64,000 nucleotides of DNA from Gnetum montanum. Lineage: Eukaryota; Streptophyta; Gnetopsida; Gnetales; Gnetaceae. Under the pieces are notes generated by a model. It searched no databases, had not been told where the DNA came from, and saw nothing but the letters and a program-made list of their open reading frames with translations. Positions 33,761 through 44,760 of this stretch are shown one piece after another (within the stretch, counting starts at the first letter, position 1; each line of letters opens with the position of its first letter). The stretch lies in assembly GCA_015680685.1 (NCBI GenBank), contig MNCI01034769.1:215384-279383 (forward strand). Direction: 5' to 3'. Both the position numbers and the translations under genes were made by a program.

Positions 33761-35329
33761 ATGACCAAGAAATTTCATAGTTTGGAAAGTTCCAAAGTTT
33801 CAAAGGATATTCTAGATTCTAAGACTGATTCTTCATCAGAAGAAGAATCAAAGAAAGTTTCTGAATTGGGAACAAGTAGTGGAGTGAAAACTAGAAGATC
33901 AAGAAGATCACCCATTATCTCTGGTTTATCAATTCGTAAGAGAAGATCTAGAAATTCTAAGAGTTCAATATTTCAAAGGAATAGGATGGCAAATCCTTGG
34001 AAAAGAGTTACACCGTTAGGATTTCAAAATTACAATGATATTCCTAAGGTAGTTTACAAATATTTGCCTGAGCCTTTTATTCCTGGAAAAGCTTATTTAG
34101 CTGAAGAATATATTCACATGTTTGAGTTAGCTTTAGCTCATGCAAATATTCAACATGAAGATCAAGCTTGTAGGTTGTTTGTATCAAATCTAAAGGATAT
34201 GGCTCAGATTTGGTATTCAAACTTACCAAGTAATAGTATTACAAGTTGGGATGACATGAAGAATCTTTTCTTGGCCCAGTTTGGTAATCAATTAGATCAA
34301 CAACAACTATACTATGGGCTGATACAAGCTAAGCAAGGAGTTAAAGAGTCAATTAGAGATTTCAATATTAAGTTTCAACGAATTTGTGGACTCTTTCAAA
34401 GGCAATATAGGCCATCAGAAGAAATGCTTAAGGAAACTTATCTTAAGGCTATCAACCCCAACATTTCAATTTGGTTAAGGAGAACTCCAAATTTAACTAC
34501 ACTGAATGACTACTTCAGTGAAGCTATACAGTTAGAAAAACAGCTGAATTTAAATCTTGAAGAAAATATTGCAAAAAGAGAAGAAAGAGTTATGATTCCT
34601 AGGCAAGACTTAGCTCAATTTAAAGCTTTACCAGGTCCATCTCATATTAAGATAGAGCAAGAACATGAAAGAGTAGGATCTGAAAAAGGACAATTAATGA
34701 GAGATATGTCTAACAAAATAGTGAAGCTTGAAAAAGCTTTGGCAAGAGTAAATATCAAGGAAGAAAAGAAAAATAGAAAGCATAAACATCAAGACACTAA
34801 GTTAGTAGAAGATGAAGATGACAGTGATCTTATTATGTCCAACTTTCTTGATATTGAATTTGATAATGAGTTATCTAGTGTTCACTATGCAAGTAAATCT
34901 TCTCACAATGGATCTAGTGATACTTCTTCTCTATCAAGTTCTGAAGAAGATATGTCATCAGATAAGGAATGTAATAACAATGAGGAAAATGGATATAATC
35001 TTCGATCAAAAGAAAGACTAACTACTTCTAGACCCCCAAATGTTATTACTAATCCATCTACTAAGAGAAAAGCTTTTGAGCCAAGTAGAAAGGATAAGAA
35101 TAAAGGTAAAGACAATCAAGTGGAGCAAAGCACTTCAAATCAGTCTTTTAATAAATGGATAAAGAGATCAAGCTTCATTGGTGATGGAGAATATGATTTG
35201 GTAGAAGACCTTAAACATGTCAAAGCCAATATTAGCCTCTATCAGTTACTTCAAATAGAAGATTAGCAAAGAAAATATTTAGAATTCATTAAAGGCAAAA
35301 GGAGAGCTAGAGAATCAGAGTTAAGTTAT
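33761..35329 (+). pseudogene. Tat-like gag (first part of the single gag-pol frame)
   Basis: ATG at 33761 begins MTKKFHSLESSKV. A Ser/Arg-rich basic N-terminus (residues ~20-75) is followed by the capsid: NPWKRVTPLGF, CRLFVSNLKDMAQIWYSNLP, ITSWDDMKNLFLAQF, and GVKESIRDFNIKFQRICGLF (residues ~80-215), i.e. the retrotransposon gag domain. A Lys/Glu-rich coiled segment and an acidic/Ser stretch follow. I see no CCHC zinc knuckle. A conserved region DLVEDLKHVKANISLYQLL precedes TAG at 35264-35266. Downstream codons (QRKYLEFIKGKRRA) continue in the same frame into protease, so the TAG most likely replaced CAG rather than being a natural gag terminator. Gag forms the particle that packages RNA. Confidence 0.8.
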
Positions 35330-38300
35330 GTGTCTAACAATGATGAAAAGTTAAGGACTTCGTATGACAAGGAAGCTTCTCCTTTCCTTTTGACAATGAA
35401 ATTAAAGGATAAATTCTTACACAATTGTTTGATTGATTCTGGAGCCACATCTACTAGAATGCCATTGTCTATATGTAAGAAACTTGGTTTGATTCCTGAA
35501 AAATCGAACAAAAAGATTGTTCAAGTGGATAAAATTAGAGTGAAGATTGTTGGTCAATTACCAAATGTTCTATTGGAAATTGCTTCCAAACCCCGCATTA
35601 GAAGGAGAGTAACTATTCAAGTGGCAGACATACCAGATTCACATAGTCTTTTATTGAGTAGAAGTTGGAGCAAGAATTTCTCTGGTTACATATCAACAGA
35701 TTATTCTCACATGTGGTTACCTTGGAAAGGAGAACCAAATCAGATATATATCTATAGCGAACCTTTGATGATTGATAACATTACTTCAAATGGAAGAAGT
35801 AAAATGGTTGAAAAAGGGGGTGTTGAAAACAAAATTTGTACACTCCAAGATAGTTATAGTCCTGAAAAAGAACAATCAAAGCAAGAAGATAAATGGGAGT
35901 TATACTTTGATAGTTCATGTAATTCAAAAGGTGCAGGAGTCGGAATAGTTATATTCAAGAATGGTACACCTGAAATTCTCAAGGTAATTCATTTCTCTTT
36001 TACTTGTACTAACAACAAGGCTGAGTATGAAGCTTTATGCATTGGTATGAGAATAGCTCTAGACAAAAAGATCAAAGAAATCATTATAAAAGGAGATTCA
36101 AGATTAGTCTGTGAACAAGTAAAGGGTAACTGTGTCGTAAAGAGCTCATTCTTAAGACCTTATAAGCAACTTGCTTGTAAGATGTTGGAGCAATTTCAAC
36201 ATTGCCAAATAAAGCATGTAAATAGAGCAGAGAATCTTATAGCAGATGATTTGGCTAAGGTAGCTTCAACATTGGATATGCAAATATCAGAAAATTACAA
36301 AGATATCATGATTGAAGAAGAACATCAGCCATCAGTGCCAGATAATATAAGACATTTACAAGTATTTGAAGACGATGATCAAGTACTAAGATTTATGAAA
36401 AATAAACAAGAATTTGAGGGTCAAGTGATATCTGAAATGCCTTCAAATTAAAAAGCTAATTTCATTCCAAAGAAGATGATTGATTTGGAACAAGAATACA
36501 AGAAAAATTTACTTACTGGAAAAGACATACAAAACCTAGATAAACAAGCTTTCGAGATGGTAAATTTTGGATTAGACAAGACATCAAAAATGCTAAATGT
36601 TACAAAGGAAGGAGATTCAAATTTCAAGCAAGAATTGTTAACATGTCTAAGAAGTAATTTGGACAATTTTGCTTGGTCTTATGATGATCTTAAAGCTTTT
36701 CAGCAAGATGTGATGACGCATAAGATTCCTTTAATGGAAGGTTGCAAAACAGTCAAGCAAAAACAAAGGAAGTTTAATCCATCATTTGAACCAGCTATGG
36801 AAGCCAAAATCAAGAAGTTGTTGCAAGCATAAATTATATATCCAGTGCGATATTCTTCATGGCTTGCTAACCTTGTCCCAGTAAGAAAGAAAAATGGTGA
36901 TATAAGACTATGTGTAGACTTTAGAAATCTCAATGATGCTTCAAAAAAGGATAAGTATCCAATTCCAAGAATTGATGAGATGCTTATTAAAGTCTCAGGT
37001 TGTCAAACATATTATTTCTTAGACGGTTTCTCAGGTTATAATCAAATCGTGGTAGATAAGAATGATAGATACAAAACATCGTTCATCACCAAATGGGGAA
37101 CCTTCGCTTACCAAAGAATGCCATTCAGATTGTCGAATGCCTGAGCTACTTTTCAAAGAGCAATGGATTTAGCATTTAAGGATTTACTAGGAAAATTCAT
37201 GGTGGTTTATTTGGATGATATTATAGTATTTTCAAAAAGAAAAGAAGATCATATTGATCATCTTCAGCAAGTTTTCGACAGATGTCGTGAGTTTGCTATT
37301 TCATTAAATCCTAAGAAGTGTATCTTTGGGGTTAAAATCGGAAGCCTATTAGGTCATGTGATATGTCAAGAAGGGATTGCCATAGACAATTCCTGAGTTC
37401 AAGCAGTACAGAATATTGAACACCCCTCTAATAAGAAATCTCTTAGATCTTTCTTTGGGAAGATAAACTTTGTGAAGAAGTTCATCCCAGGGTTTACTGA
37501 AATTACCAAACCTTTGATGCATATGTTAAAAAAGGATGTTCAAGTAGAGAAAACACTAGAATCAGAGAGAGCATTATCAGAAATCAAAAAAGCCATACAA
37601 GAGACCCCATATTTGGTAAAGCCTAGACTTAAAGAAGATTTTTGGTTATACTCTTTTGCTTCAAATGATTCTATCGCCGCCGTTCTTACATGAAAAGATA
37701 GTGAAGGTCAAGATGAACCAATTGGATTTTTTGGGTATCATTTGAAAGGTTCAGAGTTAAATTACTCAGACTTAGAGAAGCAAGCTTTTGCAGTCATCAA
37801 AGCACTTCAGCATTTTAAATATTATTTGGAGAGTTCATTAGTTCACATTATGCTAATTGAACCTGCAGTCAAGCGATTCCTATCCCAGAATGAAATTGGA
37901 TTGAAAAGAGGGAAATGGCTTATAAAGTTGCAAAGTTTCAGATTTTCATTGGAAATATGCAAGACAATTAAGGGAATGGGACTAGCCAAGTTAACGACTA
38001 GAGAAAGTAAAGTTTACACGCTTGACACCCACAAAGAGAATTGGTATGATGATATCCTCAAATTTCTTACTATCAGGAAAATCCCAAATAATTTAACTAC
38101 AAGTCAAAAGAGAGCTTTCTTCAAAAGAGCACGAAGATTTGTTGTTAAAGATGGTATATTATATCGAAAAGATTTTCGGGGAGTTTTACTGGAATGTGTT
38201 CATAATGAGAAAATTAGTTTCATCTTGGAACAATTTCATGATCATTTGAATCTATTTTATGAATCTCCTAAGTCAACTATGCAACATATACTTCGATATG

Positions 38301-39289
38301 GATATTACTGGCCTTCCATGTATCAAGACATTAGTTCAAAGATTCAAAAATACTATAAATGTCAAGTTCATGGGCCTAAGAATAAAAGGGCTAGAACCCC
38401 TTTAAAACCAGTAGTTGCGGATAGACCATTTCAGCAATGGGGTTTGGATTTTATTGGTACAATTACTCCTTCAAGAGCTGGACACAAGTTTATTCTCACA
38501 GCTACTGATTATTTTACTAAATGGTCTGAAGCAAAGGCTCTAAGAGGAAGTTCAGCATCAGACGTGATTAAGTTTTTAGAAGACCACATTCTAAGTAGAT
38601 TTGGTGTACCCGAAGTGTTAGTGTCAGACAATGGACCCGCCTTCAAATCCGAAGAGTTTATTAGATGGGCATCTGAAAGATCTATTTTCTTATTTTCCTC
38701 ATCAAATTATTATCCTCAAGGAAATGGTCTAGCGGAATCCACTAATAAGAAGCTTATCGCTTATATCAAGAAATCAATGGATGGGAATCCAGGAAATTGG
38801 ATTGATTATCTACAATCCGCATTATGGTCAGATCGAATCAGATTCAAGAAAGCTATTGGGACATCACCATATAACTTAGTCTATGGTTTGCCAGCAAGAA
38901 TTACAAACAAGATTATAAGCTCAGCTTCTGAATTTGTACAAAGATATAGTGAAAAGACTGATAAAGATAGAAGTTTCATGACTTTGCTTATTAAAAGAGA
39001 AGCTGAAGTAGATAAAGCAAGGGATAATTTGTTACGGAATACCTCTCAAGTCAAAAGATGGTTTGATAGGAAATCTGTGAAAAGGAATTTCAAGATAGGA
39101 GACCTTGTCCTATTATGGAATATGAAGAAACCAAATAAGTTTACACCGACATGGACTGGTCCCTTTCAAATTACAAAGCAATTGTCAGACGATACCTACA
39201 AATTATCAACCTTGGACGGCATAGAATTGCAATTTCCATATAATGTTTTGCATATAAAACATTATTTGGGACAATTGCATACAACTTGA
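35330..39289 (+). pseudogene. Tat-like pol: protease, extra RNase H, RT, RNase H remnant, integrase
   Basis: Same frame as gag, with no frameshift over 5.5 kb (counting codons from 33761). PR: LIDSGATSTRM (Asp 559). Extra RNase H, codons ~712-850: ELYFDSS, NKAEYEAL, IKGDSRLV, IADDLAK, so all four acidic residues remain. RT: NLVPVRKKNGDIRLCVDFRN, FLDGFSGYNQI, VVYLDDIIVFSK (DD at ~1152). Canonical RNase H: LYSFASNDSIAAVL lacks the first catalytic Asp, then LEKQAFAVIKAL. INT: GLDFIG (Asp 1563), VSDNGPAF (Asp 1623), GLAESTN (Glu 1659), i.e. D-D-35-E spacing. Stops: TAA 36449, TAA 36830, TGA 37142, TGA 37394, TGA 37691; final TGA 39287. The integrase zinc finger is weak (KCQVHG in place of CxxC). 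Without the nonsense codons it would supply all activities for transposition. Confidence 0.9.
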
Positions 39290-39552
39290 AGGTCTTATGA
39301 CACAAAAATAACATATGTATATAGTATTATGTAAATATTACTAGTAATTATGCTTTATTTATATTTGAAACATTATCTTTCCTTCAAATGAGGCAAGTGG
39401 AAGCCTACAAGTAAAACAAGTGGAATTCTACAAGTTTGACAAGTGGGGAAGGTGACTCATCCACCACTTGGAGAGGATTGTGACAAATGTTTTAAATGCC
39501 TAAAAAGAAGGAAGCTTGGTTGAAGACACTTGGATGGGAGTTCAAATTTTTA

Positions 39553-39567
39553 GCACCTATAAAAGGA
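39553..39567 (+). promoter_or_regulatory. Internal TATA box before the accessory ORF
   Basis: CACCTATAAAAGGAGGG resembles the LTR TATA context (ACCTATAAAAAGGCTTC). It lies about 77 bp before the ATG of the accessory ORF, so a separate transcript could start near 39595. No splice signals were required to reach the ORF. Confidence 0.5.
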
Positions 39568-39634
39568 GGGTTAGATTGCTTAAGATTTCATCATCTTTCA
39601 TTTCAAGTTTGGTAGTGAAGATTAGAGAGAGCTA

Positions 39635-40147
39635 ATGGAGTTTAAGAGAGCAATGAGAAAGCCTTTTATTCCATATGTGATGGGATGTTGCCCTGAGCAT
39701 GTATTGAAGGCCTATCTAAAGGCTAAATCTTGTGGAGCTCCAAAGGAATGCCCTTTTATGGCTTGGCTATCCGATGAATTTTCTTTTCTCACTTGGGGTT
39801 TGGATATTGAGTCCAATGTTTGGGGGTGATATCAAGATTGCTCCAAAGAAGAAGAAAAAGAAGAAGAGCCACCAACTCATGGAGAGTCATCATGGGGATG
39901 GGGAGAAGCTTTGGCCTCTCAAGAGGAAAATGAAGGAGTCAATGGAGAAGAACAAAAGAGCTCTTCCAAACAAGAAAATGAGGAAAAGGTTGAAGAGAAA
40001 GCTCCACTAGATCAAGGTGAGAGCTCCACCAAACAAGAAGATAACAAGACCGCCTATATCACATCAGAAATCTCCTATGAAAAGGTGAAGGAGATGAGGA
40101 TTCCCACTAGGGTAACCCTCACAATTCAATTTCCATCCCAAGAATAG
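39635..40147 (+). pseudogene. Tat-like accessory ORF downstream of integrase, unknown function
   Basis: Begins MEFKRAMRKPFIPYV; one in-frame TGA at 39827-39829 (GGG TGA TAT, fitting loss of Trp or Arg), then open to TAG at 40147: 170 codons in total. The N-terminal half is compact with Cys/Trp (VMGCCPEHVLKAYLKAKSCG, CPFMAWLSDEF). The C-terminal half is Glu/Lys/Ser-rich and probably disordered (EEEKEEEPPTHGESSWGWG, QEENEGVNGEEQ), ending EKVKEMRIPTRVTLTIQF. It has no signal peptide or membrane segment. Env-like or accessory ORFs between INT and the 3' LTR are known in Athila and Tat lineages, but I do not recognise this one. It could also be a captured gene, since it has its own TATA box. Confidence 0.6.
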
Positions 40148-40336
40148 TCCATGAACTAAGGACTTAATAATGTACAGTTTGCTTGTTTTGTTAGGAATCA
40201 GGTTTTTGTCCCATCACACCTTATGTTAAATGGGAATTTTCCTCAAAAAAGATTTCTATTCAGTTGTAAAAATTCAATGAAAATTTCAGTATGTTTTAGT
40301 TTTAAAATGAGGCTGCATAAATTTCTTTAAGCTTTT

Positions 40337-40350
40337 AAAGGGGGTAGAAA
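40337..40350 (+). other. Tat-like polypurine tract
   Basis: AAAGGGGGTAGAAA immediately precedes TGTTGAC of the 3' LTR. It is the expected plus-strand primer. Confidence 0.85.
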
Positions 40351-43300
40351 TGTTGACACATATTGGCCATTTCATGGAACAGTTGGACTATCATATTTAC
40401 AATTGGAATAATCAGTGTTTAAGACTTTGAAAGTAAAACATATAGCTTGAATGTTGTTTGAAGATGTTTGGGAGTTATTCTTTATTAAATAAAATACTGT
40501 TGAGGCCTTATTAGGATATGAAAATAAAGTGCCAAAATATCAAGAGTTTTATTATTCACATTATTCACCGGAACGAGCAGGAAGAAAGCGACTGATTTCT
40601 TTGTGCAAGATTGAAGGGTTTGAATGTGAATACGGTAGTAAATTGCAAGATAGATTCATTCAGAGAACAGGGGATTTCAGAGCAAATGGGTTTAACTTGA
40701 ATTCAGGGCAGAAAGAAATGATCAGCAATAAAATACTTGGGTAGTCCTAATCCTGTTTCGAATTTCATCTGGCTTCACCAGGAAACTGCACAAAAATGAA
40801 AGCAAAATCCATTGTTGTTTCTCAAAAATGCAGTAATGGTAGCGGTTTTAATTCAAGTTAGAAAATCGTCACGAAAATACAATAAACCCATCCTAAAGAT
40901 GAAGTTTCTTGCTGAAATTTATTTTTGTGGCAAAGAGATTACAATCAGGAAGAAAGGGGGCAGAAAATTTGCAGAAAAAAAAAATGTTTTGAGAAGGGCA
41001 GCCATTGTTTAAAATTTGGGGCTGCGGTGGCCAGAAAACAGAAACAAAAATATCAGTATTTTCTTCTTCCGCCTAAAATCAGAATTACGCTCTTGTATTT
41101 TTGCACAATTTACGGCAACAAGATTGTTCTATCAGCGCTCTAAGAGGGCTGGTTAAACCGACGCAGTTGCCAGAGACACTTGCACAACGTGCAGAGGAGA
41201 TTTGATAACCCAGGGCCACATATACGGCATGGCCAATGGCAGATGGATGCATCGGTTTCTTCTTCGTTTGTAGGCAGCACAACTTCCGCCGTGTGGGGCA
41301 CCCATATGGATCTTGAATTCACGCTGGAAATGATGAACCACTGTACCCTTTTTTTTTGGCAACCATGAGCACCAGCAACCGCCAGAAAGGCCCGCGTTAT
41401 CAATCCGTTCTTGCTTGCTGTTTTGCTGATATTTCTGTAATAGACTTATTTCAGATTCGAGTTGCAGAGAACAAAGGAGAAAAGCCAGGGTCAGTGTTGT
41501 ATGTTAAACTCCGCAGGTGTGGCCGTGTTCAACAATCCNNNNNNNNNNNNNNNNNNNNNNNNNNNNNNNNNNNNNNNNNNNNNNNNNNNNNNNNNNNNNN
41601 NNNNNNNNNNNNNNNNNNNNNNNNNNNNNNNNNNNNNNNNNNNNNNNNNNNNNNNNNNNNNNNNNNNNNNNNNNNNNNNNNNNNNNNNNNNNNNNNNNNN
41701 NNNNNNNNNNNNNNNNNNNNNNNNNNNNNNNNNNNNNNNNNNNNNNNNNNNNNNNNNNNNNNNNNNNNNNNNNNNNNNNNNNNNNNNNNNNNNNNNNNNN
41801 NNNNNNNNNNNNNNNNNNNNNNNNNNNNNNNNNNNNNNNNNNNNNNNNNNNNNNNNNNNNNNNNNNNNNNNNNNNNNNNNNNNNNNNNNNNNNNNNNNNN
41901 NNNNNNNNNNNNNNNNNNNNNNNNNNNNNNNNNNNNNNNNNNNNNNNNNNNNNNNNNNNNNNNNNNNNNNNNNNNNNNNNNNNNNNNNNNNNNNNNNNNN
42001 NNNNNNNNNNNNNNNNNNNNNNNNNNNNNNNNNNNNNNNNNNNNNNNNNNNNNNNNNNNNNNNNNNNNNNNNNNNNNNNNNNNNNNNNNNNNNNNNNNNN
42101 NNNNNNNNNNNNNNNNNNNNNNNNNNNNNNNNNNNNNNNNNNNNNNNNNNNNNNNNNNAAGTTACTTGGGAGAGAAGTTAGGTGAGATATTTTCAATATG
42201 TAACTTCCCTACCTACCTTGGAAAGCTATAAAAAGGCTTCAGGGGTCAAGGAGGAAAGAGGGATCACTTATTATTATCACAAGGGGTCTCATACATCACA
42301 TTTGGAAGATTTGTAAAGAAGATTTCTTGTAAGATGGCTTGCTAGAATAAAGATTTCAGCCTCTTTGTCATGGTCCTGTGAGTTATGCATTTTATTTTTT
42401 GTTTTGTTTAAATTGTTTAGCTAGTGGTTTAGATAGTATCATCCTTAGCAAGTAATTTTGGGATTTTTAGATTGCTCTTACTGTTCTTGTTGCCCGATAG
42501 AAATTTCTATTAAAATTTTGCCATAGAAGCGCTTGTGTTTAAAAGCCTTGAGAGCATTTTAGTAGTAAATTTTGTTATTGTGCAACGTGTGGGAACTGCT
42601 ATTGGGATTGTTGTGAGAGAGCCTCTATTTGTAGTCACGCCATTGAAAAATTCAGTAGTCGAGAGGGTTCAGAGAATCTTTGGTATTTTTATGAGACCTG
42701 AATAGCTTATTTTTATCTTTAAAGTGAGTTCTCTTGGTATTTCAATCAGAAATTGTTAAGTCTTTTAAAGGTTCAGTTTGAATGCAATCGTTGACATCTA
42801 TTATCTAGTCAAAATGGAGTCTTGTACGTGGTAGTTTACGTAGCAATTGTTGGTAGCATAATGGGATTGTCTTGAAGATATTGCTTGTTTGAGCCTTGGA
42901 AGCTTGAACAATTCGTAGATATTGAATTTGGGATAGCTTTATTGTGAAGTTTTTACTCATGTCATTTTACCTTGTTTAAATATTTGAGGTCTACACAAAT
43001 CTTCTTTCTTTTCTTTTCTGCTTATTTCCATTGAATCTTGCTCTATTTCTAGTTTTCTTGTGGAACTATCTCTTTCTTTGGGGAAAATTAGGAGTAGATT
43101 GCGGAGTTGTGCTCAAATGTTTTTGCAAAATTTTATTTGTTACAAGTAGGTATTATAAGGACCGCGTAGACTAGGCAGTTGAACAAAATAGGAAATTTTC
43201 AAGAACTCACAGTGGCAAAGTTGGCTGAATCTCTTTAAGTCATTTGTAGTTCACACACAACGCAATTGTTACATTTTACACAACCACACGCCGCAACAAC

Positions 43301-43433
43301 ACACACACATACTCACATTAACTACTGAGTTTATTTGGAGGTATCTGGGCCTTGGTGTTTCCAGAGACCAGCAGGCACCTAAATCCTGTTCGAGGACACT
43401 CGTTGGCGGTCGCGTCCCAAACGGTCGCCAACA
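40351..43433 (+). repeat. Tat-like 3' LTR with assembly gap
   Basis: 3083 bp as assembled. 620 N's (41539-42158) cover the part that corresponds to roughly 31436-32230 of the 5' LTR (~795 bp), so the gap is undersized. Ends TGTTGAC...GCCAACA. The start TGTTGAC against TGTTGGC is one G/A transition. Confidence 0.9.
41539..42158. other. Assembly gap (N run)
   Basis: 620 unresolved bases inside the 3' LTR. Frames that cross it carry no information. Confidence 0.99.
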
Positions 43434-44640
43434 GCATGAAGGGCTAACATAGCCCTAGGATGACCAGTGTAGCCATAGTAGGGCCAATGCAGTGCTTGGT
43501 GCTAGTGACAAGGGTTTTTCTGACATGAGAGGACATCAAAATAGGTGATGATAAATGACACCATTAGTGCCCATGGGGCATCATTGGTGCCTATAGGACA
43601 TTTAGGATGGCATTGGTGATTCATGGTGCTGATAGTATCTATAAAGTGCTAGAGGTCACAATGATTTGTAGCGCCAATAGTGTTCATAGAGTACAGAAGG
43701 TGATGATGATATATGGTGCCATCAGTGTCCATGGAGCATCAAAGATGTTGATGATCCACAACACCATAAATGTCCATGGAGCACCAAAGGTGATGATGAT
43801 CTATGGCATCAATGGTATCCATAGAGCATCAGAGGTGACAATGATCTACAATGTTGATGGTGTCCATGGAGCACTAGGAGTGGTGACAATCAACTGTGTC
43901 ATTGGATAGCAAGAAGCATGGAAGGTAGTTGAGGATGGATGTAGAAATTATACACAACAAAATACGTCATGTGATGAACATGACATGTGCAAATGACAAT
44001 AGGCATGCATGATGTGTGGCGGGGCAAAGTAGCAGAAGGTAGCATTGTGGAACTAAGTGGTGGATCAAGTGAAAGGTCGGTGTGTGATGGTAGTGATAGT
44101 GGTAGGGTGGGGACTAAGAGGGTAGCACATGGAGGTGGGGGTAGTGGCCCTTGAAATAAGGGCAATGCAACCTCTTTTCAAGGCTAATGTGGCCCTTAGC
44201 AAGGCCAACATGGCCCTTATTGGCTATCATGCCAAAATTTATTTTTGTTCTCAAAGCAATTAGGGCTCACGGTTAAACCCACAACCTCATACTTTTTTTT
44301 AAATAAAATTAAATTTAAAATTAAGAAAAAAATTTCTCAAATGAAATAAATAAATTAAAATTTTAATTTAATTTTTTAAAAAAAGCACTTCTTTTAATTT
44401 GAAATTGCACATAATTCAAGAAACATCATATCCCCTAAACTATAAGTCAACTTTTGATGAAATTGGTATTGCTGGAATCATTTTGGAGAGCATTACATGT
44501 TGAGCTAAAGGTAACATCATTTTTGTTAACCTATAAATCACAAAATCATGAAAAGTAAGCATTAGCTTTACTTAATCATCAATTAACTTAAGTTGATATT
44601 TCCTCTTTACTCATAATAAGATTCTTATTGTTCTTTGATA
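43434..44640 (-). other. Chromovirus leader, right part, with 45-bp minisatellite
   Basis: It begins with the second GCATG. 43565-43905 holds seven or so 45-bp units (ATGGTGCCATCAGTGTCCATGG-like), read in the open plus frame as 15-residue blocks such as GAISVHGASKMLMIH. 44165-44225 has GGCCCTTAGCAAGGCC words. An AT-only tract follows at 44285-44390. 44412-44520 matches 18810-18900 and 23690-23790. Confidence 0.6.
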
Positions 44641-44760
44641 AATACATGAAGGATAGATGTCTTTGTCCATCATAGTACAACATTAGCAAAATACTGAAGG
44701 ATTCCTCTCAAAGATTGCAATATTCTACAAGAATCATTAAGGATTTTGACCATCGATAAC

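Larger units (their letters stand above)
30248..43433 (+). mobile_element. Tat-like Ty3/gypsy retrotransposon, 13.2 kb, near full length
   Basis: LTRs at 30248-33643 and 40351-43433 have matching ends TGTTGGC and GCCAACA. There is a 5-bp target duplication, a primer site (33651), gag-pol in one frame (33761-39289), an accessory ORF (39635-40147) and a polypurine tract (40337-40350). Domain order is gag, PR, extra RNase H, RT, degenerate RNase H, INT, without chromodomain. By eye the LTRs differ by a few percent, mainly transitions, plus an indel-rich stretch around 32320-32520/42240-42330. It is the youngest complete element here and the only one with an almost intact pol. Confidence 0.9.

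Noticed and set aside
35893-36310. RNase H before RT as a new domain order
   Set aside because: I recall the same arrangement in other plant Tat-type polyproteins, so novelty is not claimed.
41356-42231. 291-codon frame through the 3' LTR
   Set aside because: It crosses 620 N's; only ~60 codons are real sequence, and they belong to the LTR.
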